Shown: positions 55,146 to 64,000 of the stretch, piece by piece
Layout of the letters: each line of letters starts with the position of its first letter
Numbering within the stretch: position 1 is the stretch's first letter
Assembly: GCA_039583875.1 (NCBI GenBank)
Contig: CM077158.1
Coordinates: 125,361,900 to 125,425,899, forward strand
Source: Platanthera guangdongensis
Lineage: Eukaryota > Streptophyta > Magnoliopsida > Asparagales > Orchidaceae
DNA: 64,000 nucleotides
Direction: 5' to 3'
Notes under the pieces: generated by a model
The model's input: the letters and a program-made list of their open reading frames with translations, nothing else
Told to the model about the DNA's origin: nothing
The model's database searches: none
Translations under genes and position numbers: made by a program

Positions 55146-56133
55146 ATTTAAATTATGCAAATTTCATTCATGTGTAACTTAGATTTTGTTTAATTTATAA
55201 TTTAGAGTGTGCGTGAGTTCTCGTTTAGTTAACTTTTTAGCTTTCTAAATGTTGTTATTTTTCTTTTGTCCCTTTCTTATAAACGTTTAGTGTTTAATTT
55301 CGAACTCGCGCCTCACTAAATTATAAGCCGTCCCCATACCGATGTGTGGCTAATTGCTATTAGCCTCGGAATCGAAGAGCATTGGGACATTTAAAATGAT
55401 TTATAATAATTAAAGTTCTTTATTTTTCATTTTAATTTAAGCACTTAGGGTTTACCCCGGGTTTACGACGCGTAGGACCACATAATCGATGTGTGGGCCC
55501 TATTTCCGTAGTCCATATGCTAGCTAGCCGAGAGGCCGTGCATATGGACCGATCACCCCTGGGTAAATAGAGTTGCGTGCATACCCTCGAGAGAGGACTA
55601 GCGTAATTCTACCGGATTGGGTCCCCCACCCAATAGCGGGGTTCTTAGCATAAAGCTGGCGTTAAGAGGAATCCTTCGTCGGACTAACGTTCGGTCGAAT
55701 AGTCTTAACGTTTAGGTGAGCGATATCCCTATAGCTAGGTGAGCTCACATTTGTGGAACCTCCACGGCCAAGTTGTCTTATTATTAATTTGAAAACTAAG
55801 TCTTTTTATTATTAAAAATTGTTTTAGTCTTAATGCGATTCGATGCCGAGCGTTAACCCTTCATCGAATATTTTCTAAATCGTTTTTGCGCTCCTTTGTC
55901 TTTTCGCCTTTTATTAAGTAAAAAAAAAAATCCACCTTATTTTCAGTAAAATAATAGTCCTCCCGGAGGAGTAAGAATAGTCAACGCGACCCCGAGAACA
56001 ATACGACCTCGGTATTCCCCCGAATATCGAGTACTACTTGCGATAGGTCCACTTGCCTACCCGAGAAAGCCCGCGGCGATCGACTCACCGAACCAACCAC
56101 AGTAAGAGTTTGTTCGCGGGCCCATCAAGTTTT

Positions 56134-56151
56134 TGGCGCCGTTGCCGGGGA
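56134..56151 (+). other. Primer binding site of G (tRNA-Asp type)
   Basis: TGGCGCCGTTGCCGGGGA lies six bases inside the 5' LTR. This is the site commonly reported for Athila/Tat elements and complementary to the 3' end of a plant tRNA-Asp. Confidence 0.92.
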
Positions 56152-56290
56152 CTTCTCTTTTCAAGTTGCTATTTCGAATTCCGGAGTCTATTAATTTTAC
56201 TTATTTTCTAAAAAACAAAAAAAACTAAAAACTTTATTTTAAAAAAAAACAAAAAAAAAGTTTATTTTTGTTTTATTTTTGTTTGGGTGT
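56152..56290 (+). other. 5' leader of G
   Basis: It is A/T-rich with A and T homopolymers and has no ORF. The gag ATG follows at 56291. Confidence 0.7.
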
Positions 56291-57136
56291 ATGACCCGAG
56301 GACAACCCTCAGAGTCTGAAGATTTAGACTTCGACCCTGAGATCGAACGCTCTCTTGCGCGTATCTGATCTCATCGCCGAAATCCTTCTTTAGATCCCGA
56401 GGAATCTATCGGAGAACCCACTGTTGTAGTTATGGCCGCCCCTAACCTTCCCCCGGCGGCCGAGCGTACTATGTCTTATTACGCCCGGCCTAACCTGGAT
56501 GATTCTGGGTCGAGTATTGTTCGCCCTGCGGTGGCCAATAATAATTTTGAAATAAAGTCAAGTGTCATTCAAATGGTCCAAAACGCCGTGCAGTTCGATG
56601 GACTGCCGGATGAGGACCCGAATGTCCACTTGTCCAATTTCTTGGAGATATGCGACACCTTCAAGATCAATGGCGTCACTGATGACGCCATTCGTTTGCG
56701 CTTATTTCCTTTTTCCCTTAAGTCCAAAGCCAAGGCGTGGTTGAATGCCCTCCCGCGAGGATGTATCACCACGTGGGCTGAGTTGACGGAACGGTTCCTA
56801 ACGAAGTACTTTCCGCCCGCCAAAACTGCAAAGTTGCGGGCAGACATTTCTTCATTTGTGCAGAACGATCCTGAGTCTCTATACGAGACTTGGGAACGAT
56901 TTAAGGAATTCCTCCGCCGTTGCCCGCACCACGCGCTGCCAACGTGGTTGCAAGTTCAAATTTTTTATAATGGGCTGAATTTTCAGACGCGTCAAATGAT
57001 TGACGCGGCTGCCGGGGGTACGCTTAACAACAAAACCCCCGAGGCCGCCCAGGCTTTATTCGAAGAAGATGGCTATGAACGCCTATCAATGGAACGTCCC
57101 GCGGGGACGGCCAAAGCCGGCGGCTGGTCTTTTTGA
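56291..57136 (+). pseudogene. gag: gag of G, first part
   Basis: ATG 56291 starts MTRGQPSESEDLDFDPEIE. A TGA at 56366-56368 interrupts an Arg-rich stretch (a CGA to TGA change would explain it). The Gag core has HLSNFLEICDTFKINGV, FPFSLKSKAKAWLNALP and WAELTERFLTKYFPPAKTA, which is the Athila-type Gag. A one-base insertion near 57118 sends the frame to a stop at 57134. Gag continues in the next frame. Confidence 0.9.
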
Positions 57137-60100
57137 AGTGGATGCCACTGCTCTCTTGACCCTTCAAGTTGAAAGGTTAACAAAGCAGGTGGCGGAGATG
57201 TCTGCTGCCTCCTCCACTCCGCCTTGTTTTATCCCCCCTAACGTCTGCGTAGCTGAAGAGTTCGTGGACTTCATGGGAAATTCGGGTCGTCCTCCCTTCA
57301 ACCCCAACAACAACCCTTATAGTAATCACTATAATCCGGGTTGGAGGAATCACCCCAACTTCTCGTGGAGCAACCCGAATAATTCTCAGCGTCCCCCTAT
57401 TTCTTATGCGCCCGGATTTCTTCCTCCCCCTCCTCTTCCGAAACCCTCCCCGATGGAGGAAAATTTTTCGAAGTATATTGCGTCCAACGAGTCAAATATC
57501 CGGAACATCACCGGATCGCTAAAAACACTCGAACAACAGGTTGGACAGCTGGCGAGGATGATGTCCGAGCGCGCGCTCGGGGCACTGCCGGGAAACACGG
57601 AGCCCAATCCGCGGGAGAACGCCAACGCTATAACCCTCCATAGCGGAAAGGAGGTGGTCGATCCAAAACGGACCGACCCTCAGGTACATATTTCACCTCC
57701 GACCCCTCTTCCTCTTTCTTCGCTCACGCCGCCTTTACCTATTATAAAAGAAAAAATTATTTTAAACAAGGCTCTTCCGTATCCGCATAAGTTAGAAAAC
57801 GAGCGTAAGGACGCGCAATATGAAAAATTTATTTTATTATTAAAACAAATTCACATTAATGTTCCTTTTTGCGAGGCTATCTCGCAAATGCCCAAATATG
57901 CGAAATTTTTAAAAGAACTACTTTCTAATAAACGCAAATTAGAGGATATTTCGCATGTATCTCTCAACGCTGTCTGCTCGGCGGCCCTTACTAATAAATT
58001 GCCCACAAAACAAAACGACCCGGGACGGTTTTCCATCCCGTGCCTTTTTGGCGATATATTAGTAAAGTACGCCTTAGCTGATTTAGGGGCTAGCATTAAT
58101 CTGATGCCGTTCTCGCTCTTTTCGCGTTTAGGTTTGGGTACTCCTAGTCCTACGAATATGCGCATCCAATTAGCGGATCGCTCGGTTAAGTTCCCTATCG
58201 GGGTAGTGGAGGACGTCTTCGTCCGAGTCGACAAGTTTACCTTCCCGGTAGACTTCGTCATCTTAGATATCGAGGAGGACGCCGAGGTACCAATAATACT
58301 CGGTCGCCCTTTTCTCGCCACCTCCCGCGCACTAATAGATGTTAGTAATGGTAGCCTTCTCCTCCGAGTAGGCGATGACCAAGTTACTTTCTCTATTAAT
58401 CCCTCGATGGACAATTTGTCATCGAGCGACGATTTCTGCTATTCTTTAGATACCTTTTTTGGAGATCGTTCTTCTCCCATTTTCGAGTCCGTATTTTTAA
58501 ATGACGATATTTATGCGCTCGAAAATTTTAACTGCGATGAGGATACGTCTATAGACTTGCCTTTCGAACCAATTGGTAAGAAAGACATAGGAATTAAAAC
58601 CTCCCTAGAAGAACCGCCCATCCTAGACCTCAAACCCTTACCCGCCTCGCTCAAGTACGCTTTTTTGGGAAAAGGTGATACGCTCCCCGTTATCATTTCT
58701 TCGGACTTGAGTGATTCGGAGACTTCCGATTTATTGGAAGTTTTATTTAAACATCGCCACGCAATTGCGTGGCAAATCTCTGACCTAAAGGGGATTAGCC
58801 CCTCCTTTTGCACCCATAAGATTTTCCTAAACGATAATTGCCGCAAAACGATTCAGCCGCAGCGTCGTCTTAACCCAAACATGAAAGACGTCGTTAAAGC
58901 CGAAATCATTAAGTTATTAGATGCGGGGATTATCTACCCTATTTCGGACAGTGCATGGGTTAGTCCCGTGCATGTCGTGCCCAAGAAGGGCGGTCTTACC
59001 GTAGTGGCAAATGAGCATAACGAGCTTGTCCCAACTCGTACTGTTACGGGTTGGCGAGTGTGCATCGACTATAGGAAACTTAATGACGCCACCCGCAAGG
59101 ACCATTTTCCTCTGCCATTTCTAGACCAGATTTTAGAGCGTTTATCCGGTCATCCGTATTATTGTTTTCTTGATGGTTTATCGGGGTTTTTCCAAATCCC
59201 CATTTCCCCCGATGATCAAGAGAAAACAACTTTTACTTGCCCGTTTGGCACCTTCGCCTATCGAAGAATTCCATTTGGACTCTGCAACGCGCCAGCTACA
59301 TTCCAAAGATGTATGCTAGCGATCTTTGGCGAGCTAGTAGAAGACATTATGGAAGTCTTTATGGATGACTTCTCTGTTTTCGGACGCTCTTTTCCGGATT
59401 GCCTTAACAATTTAGATCGTGTCCTTCAACGGTGCGAGGACACAAGCCTTGTTTTAAATTGGGAAAAATGCAACTTTATGGTTCGAGGAGGTTTGGTCCT
59501 CGGCCATATGATTTCGTCTAAGGGGATAGAGGTGGATAAGGCCAAGATAGAAATTATAGAAAAACTTCCGCATCCAACCAACGTAAAATCTATTAGGAGT
59601 TTCTTAGGCCATGCAGGCTTTTATCGACGCTTCATTCAAGACTTTTCAAAAATAACAAAGCCGCTAACTCACCTCTTGGAAAAGGAATCACGTTTCATCT
59701 TTAGTAGCGAATGCGAGTCCGCCTTTAATTTGATAAAACAAAAACATATCTCCTCACCAATTTTAGTGGCCCCTAATTGGTCCCTTCCGTTCGAAATAAT
59801 GTGTGACGCTAGTGATATTGCCTTAGGTGCCGTTCTTGGCCAACGCATAGAAAAACATTTTCATCCTATTTATTATGCTAGCAAGACGCTCACTTCCGCA
59901 CAAGTAAATTACACGACAACGGAAAAGGAACTCTTAGCCGTCGTTTTCGCTTTCGATAAGTTTCGCTCGTATTATAACGCTATCTAAAGTTATCGTTTTT
60001 ACCGATCACTCCGCGCTTAAATATTTATTAGCTAAAAATAATGCGAAGCCCCGCCTTCTTCGATGGATTCTCCTCCTACAAGAGTTTGATTTGGAGATCC

Positions 60101-61547
60101 GAGATAAGCGGGGAGCGGAAAATCTAGCGGCGGACCACCTCTCCCGTTTAGAAAATCCAGGTGCGGAAGCGCTCGTCGAATCTGAAATAAATGACAGATT
60201 CCCCGAGGAACGCCTTCTTGCCATTAATAAATCTTCGTCATCTTCGCCTTGGTTCGCAGATTTTGCAAATTTCTTAGTAGCGCGGGTCCTTCCAAAAGAG
60301 TTTTCCAGTCATCAAAAGAAGAAATTCTTTTCTGACTTGAAAAATTTCTTTTGGGAGGACCCATTTCTTTTTCGTATCTGCGCGGACCAAGCGGTTGACG
60401 ATGCGTTGCGGGTGTGGAGTGCTTACAAATTCTTAAGCACTGCCACGAAGGTCCAGCCGGTGGGCATTATCAAGCCAACCGGACCGCTCGGAAGGCGCTA
60501 GAGGCGGGCTACTTTTGGCCCACTCTCTTCAAAGACGCGCATAATTTTGTGCGCGCATGCGATAGCTGTCAGCGGTCGGGTAACATCTCTCGTCGCGACG
60601 AGATTCCCCAAAACATGTTTTTAGAGTGCGAAGTCTTCGATTTGTGGGGCATAGATTTTGTTGGCCCCCTACCTCCGTCTTTCAAAAATATGTATATTTT
60701 AGTGGTGGTCGACTACGTATCGAGGTGGGCGGAAGCGCAAGCTCTCCCCACCAACGATGCGCGAGTCGTCGTTACATTTCTTAAAAAATTATTTTCTCGC
60801 TTCGGCACGCCTCGCGCAATTGTTAGTGATAGGGGAACGCATTTCTGTAACGCTCTTATGGCTAAGACGTTAGCTAAATACGGAGTCACGCACAAGCTTG
60901 CCACCCCCTACCACCAGCAAACAAGTGGCCAAGTCGAGGTAGTAAATCGAGAAATTAAGCGAATTTTAGAAAAAACCGTTTCGCTAAATAGGAAAGATTG
61001 GTCCGTTAAACTCGACGATGAGTTGTGGGCGTATCGGACGGCTTACAAAACTGCTATTGGATGTACGCCGTTCCGGTTAGTCTACGGCAAAGCGTGCCAT
61101 TTACCCGTAGAATTAGAACATCGCGCACTTTGGGCTTTAAAACTCTTAAACCTCGACTCCAACTTAGCCGCTCAGAATAGAAAACTGCAACTAAACGAGC
61201 TCGATGAATGGCGTGCGAACGCTTACGAGAGCAATAAATTCTATAAGGAGCGCTCTAAGTTATATCACGATCGAAAAATCAAGTCCCAAAAATCATTTTC
61301 TCCGGGCGATCTTGTCCTTCTTTACAATTCACGTCTTAGTCTTTTTCCAGGTAAATTAAAATCTAGATGGTCCGATTCCTTCCTAGTTGAAGAAGTTTTT
61401 CCTTATGGAACCGTGCTCATCTCCCACCCGGACAAAGGCTCTTTTAAAGTAAACAGTCATCGGTTAAAGTCTTACATCGCGGGCGACCCAGTGATCGGTT
61501 TTAGCGAAACCATAACTTTCCTCCACATTATAAACCCGCCAAAATAG
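57119..61547 (+). pseudogene. pol: gag end and pol of G: protease, reverse transcriptase, RNase H, integrase
   Basis: It resumes as AAGLFEVDATALLTLQVERL and is open to 59987. The protease has ALADLGASINLMPF. Reverse transcriptase has [34 protein letters not shown] and the active site VFMDDFSVFG. RNase H begins at EIMCDASDIALGAVL and is shifted by one base near 59975, then continues via [11 protein letters not shown] and [12 protein letters not shown] further indel near 60408 separates it from integrase. Integrase has [12 protein letters not shown] and CDSCQRSGN for zinc, Asp in [12 protein letters not shown], Asp in IVSDRGTHF, and Glu in [12 protein letters not shown]. It ends at TAG 61545-61547. 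There is no chromodomain. Confidence 0.92.
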
Positions 61548-63319
61548 TCAAGCTACACGACTATAAACAAAGCGCTCCTGGGAGGCACCCCTCGCTTATC
61601 TTTTTCGCCCTTTCCTTATTACCTTTGCTGCTTTTTCTAATAAACGCAGGGTTTCTGATCGGCCTCCCCCTCCGCATTTCAGGGAAGCTTCTACCCCCTT
61701 CCCTTTCTTTTCTTTGTACATATTGTTTTTTCATTCTGTTCCGCATACTTACGATACAACATTGGGGACAATGTTGGTCTTAAGTATGGGGGTATTTTCG
61801 TGCTTTACTTTCTGCACTTCAATTTTTCTGCATTTAAAAAAAAAAAAAATATACAAAAAAATACATATAACAACAAAACAAAAACAAAAAAATTAAAAAA
61901 CATCAAAAAAACAAAACAAAAAAATTAAATGAAAAAACAAAAATCCAAAAAAATTTGTTTCTTGTTTTGTTCTCTTTCTCTTTTCCAAAAACTCAAAAAA
62001 ACAAAACAAAAAAAATTATTTTGTTTATTTTCACTTTGTATATATTTTTTTTGTTTTTTTTCTCTCTCCCCCTTCCTCATTCTTGTACAAACCTTTTTCC
62101 TTTTCTCCCCTATTTTTGTACATATTATGAAAATTTTCTTAAAAAATACAAAAAAAAAAGATAATAGTTTAAAAAATTTTTTCAAAAAAAATTTTTAGAA
62201 AAACAAAAATACAAAACAAAAAGGATAATAAATGAAAAACAAACAAAAAAAAATGATAACAAAAACTATAAAAATCAAAAAAATGTTTTGAAATAAATAA
62301 ATTAAATATTCCATACTTAACTTTTCTGCTATCCAAAAATTCTGTTCTGAGTTTATTTATATGTGAATACTATTAATTCTCTGTTTGCTACCCGTTTGTT
62401 AATTATTGATTGAAACATTTAAATAGCCGGGGTTAAGTTTTAAAGAATTCTTTATGCTTTGTTAAAACTAGCGGACTCGTTTTAGGCACTACTTCTAATT
62501 TTTCATTAATAGGAGCACGTATATTATGTTAGGAAATAATGACTATTGAATTCAATTATACTTACTTTTAGCTTTCTAAAAAAATTGGAACGTACAAATT
62601 ATTAAGGTTGCTCTCAAAACTTTTTAGGATTACAATCTAGTTTTCTTTTCTCCCCTTACTTTTCATGACCTACTTGGCATGAAAAATTTTATCCTTAAAA
62701 GATCTTATGTCAATGGGAACAAGATTTCGTTCCGTAAACATAGGCACCCAATAATTTTAAAAGATTATATAGGGAGTAAGAGGATAAAATTCATTACTCC
62801 TACAAATATACATTGGGTTATTTTTTCTTATGAAGTTGAAAAACAAAAATCATATTAGGAAAATAAGATTTCATTTTCCTAATAATCCAAAAGAAGAAAA
62901 GCATGGAGGTTCGAGAAAAAATTACCTCACCTCAAATATCAAAACCCTCTTCATAAACCCACTTCCCCCTTAACCAATTACACGACTCTAGAATTAATTC
63001 AAAAATCTTTTTGAGAGCATAATTAGTAAATTGTATTATTTCCGGTAGCACTCGTATAAGCTAGAGTTCTTATAATTCCAAACTATTTTCGTTAATCTAA
63101 CCATTACAAATGTTGTCTTCTATTTGATTACATCAAGAAGTCTTTTGGCCAAAACTTTTGCGCTATTTAAATCATCTACATAATTTTAGGACTTAACTCT
63201 TACACCCCGTATATTTATTTCGATCTCTCTTATAATTGATTAAGCGATAGCCAAAACTTAGAGTTTTTTTTATTCCTTATAGATTCACCTCAAACTTTTG
63301 CTCTGGAATAGCAAAAGCC
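61548..63319 (+). other. Noncoding 3' region of G, no env-like ORF
   Basis: A first purine tract with TAAGTATGGGGGTATT lies at about 61784-61799, after CATTGGGGACAATGTTGG. From 61830 to 62290 the sequence is made of A and T runs with many AAAACAAAA words. The rest is A/T-rich and unstructured to my eye. ORFs of 60-89 codons here have homopolymer composition (Phe, Lys, Ser, Leu) and I do not call them. Confidence 0.75.
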
Positions 63320-63335
63320 TAAGTATGGGGGTATT
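63320..63335 (+). other. Polypurine tract of G
   Basis: TAAGTATGGGGGTATT directly precedes the 3' LTR start TGATGAACTG. It is nearly the same as the upstream copy at 61784. Confidence 0.88.
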
Positions 63336-64000
63336 TGATGAACTGTAAATATGCGTATTTTTATGCACATTAATTTAGTCATTTTCATTTATTTTCGTCA
63401 TTTTTACTTATTTTTGTTCAATAAAATGTTCCTATTCTTGTAAATTTTCTCCTAACTTGTTTTATTTTATTTTGCAGAAAAATTCCAAAATCTGCCAAAA
63501 TTTGGGAAGTACACGCCCGTGACACATGGGTCACGCCCGTGACCGAGCCGTGACTGTGCATTTCCCGTGAAATTACAAAATTTCTGAAGTTAAAGATTGA
63601 CACGCCTGGCGACACGCCCCTGTCACCCGACACGGGGCGTGACCCAAGCCCGTGTCCTTTCCTCTCGACGAATTCCTCTCGACGATCGTCGAGTGTCGAC
63701 ACCAACAGTCACGCCCAGTGTCACGCCCGTGACCGAGGGCGTGACCCAATTTCAGCTCAACAATTTCGACTCGACACTTTCCGCTCGACGTTCGTCGAGT
63801 GTCGACCCCAACTGTCATGCCCATAGTCACGCCCGTGACATGGGGCGTGACCTTTCCAGCTGGCCCGACAAGATGCTGCCAAGGACATTTGACGCAACCC
63901 GCGCCCGGTTCTACCTCCCCGACACGCCCATAGTCACGCCCGTGACCTAGGGCGTGACTGCTGCGAACTCAGCCCGAAGTCAACTTTGATGTCCAATCGC
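63336..64000 (+). repeat. 3' LTR of G, first 665 bp
   Basis: It is collinear with 53009-53675. It includes the palindrome array with an intact CTCGACGATCGTCGAG (63678-63693), where the 5' LTR has one base changed. It is truncated by the window edge. Confidence 0.93.

Larger units (their letters stand above)
53009..56127 (+). repeat. 5' LTR of G (3119 bp)
   Basis: It starts TGATGAACTG and ends CCCATCA. It contains a palindrome array (53180-53740), the TATA box TATAAATAG at 53753-53761, AATAAA near 53925, T-rich sequence (53860-54680), an 88-bp minisatellite (about 54690-55145) and a conserved region to the end. A 62-codon ORF at 54668 spans the minisatellite and is not a gene. Confidence 0.92.
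53009..64000 (+). mobile_element. G: Athila-like Ty3/gypsy retrotransposon (3' LTR runs off the window)
   Basis: It has a 5' LTR at 53009-56127, a tRNA-Asp-type primer site, gag, protease, reverse transcriptase, RNase H and integrase in gypsy order, a long noncoding 3' region, a polypurine tract, and a 3' LTR from 63336. A single RNase H before integrase fits Athila rather than Tat. No env-like ORF is present. In the 665 bp of overlap the two LTRs differ at about eight substitutions and one indel. GAGAT (53004-53008) should be the left target duplication. Confidence 0.93.

Noticed and set aside
61925..62198. ORFs of 69-89 codons on both strands in the A/T-rich 3' region of G, as a possible membrane or env-like protein
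   Set aside because: They come from A and T homopolymer runs, giving Phe, Leu, Lys and Ser stretches on both strands at once. There is no signal peptide pattern or conserved block.

Overview
This window is plant nuclear DNA made almost entirely of LTR retrotransposons nested inside one another. I find no host protein gene and no tRNA gene, and no rRNA apart from transposon-borne 5S-like pieces. The plant assignment rests on the lineages: Sirevirus-like Ty1/copia elements with an extra ORF between pol and the 3' LTR, Tekay/Del-like Ty3/gypsy elements with a chromodomain-like tail, an Athila-like gypsy element with a tRNA-Asp-type primer site, and segments close to plant 5S rRNA. It reads as heterochromatic or pericentromeric DNA. 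I cannot name the species; an angiosperm, probably a eudicot, is my inference.

Layout. The oldest layer is D, a decayed gypsy element on the + strand, present in pieces at about 13676-14375, 35486-38345 and 39645-40077. Into its 5' leader went copia element H (11614-13675 visible). Into the third ORF of H went copia element A2 (3691-11613), and into the integrase of A2 went a second copy of the same family, A1 (1-3690 visible). Into the gag of D went B (14376-35485, minus strand, target duplication CTAAG), and into the RNase H of B went C (19114-28943, plus strand, target duplication CTTAT). Into the integrase of D went a palindromic, 5S rRNA-derived fold-back element (38346-39644) and copia element E (from 40078). 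E was then hit by copia element F (43319-50794, target duplication ATTAT) and by Athila-like element G (from 53009, whose 3' LTR runs off the right edge).

Activity. Nearly every coding region is broken by stops or frameshifts. C is the youngest element by LTR comparison (about a dozen differences by eye in 2.46 kb), but it carries three one-base indels in pol. G is also young, at about 1% in the visible LTR overlap. F keeps one uninterrupted frame through gag and pol except for four amber codons.

Most unusual features. (1) Elements of separate lineages (copia, Tekay-like, Athila-like) carry dense arrays of CG-containing palindromes in their LTRs, often just upstream of the TATA box. Some cores are identical across lineages, and the hairpins in C show compensatory changes. 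(2) C appears to start Gag from an ATG inside its 5' LTR and splice over the rest of the LTR and the primer site into gag. (3) A short phase-1 intron candidate sits at the same gag-protease boundary in C, B and D. (4) A tandem pair of long palindromes carries 5S rRNA sequence in both orientations. (5) The extra ORF of A2 is preceded by a second palindrome array and a strong 3' splice site.
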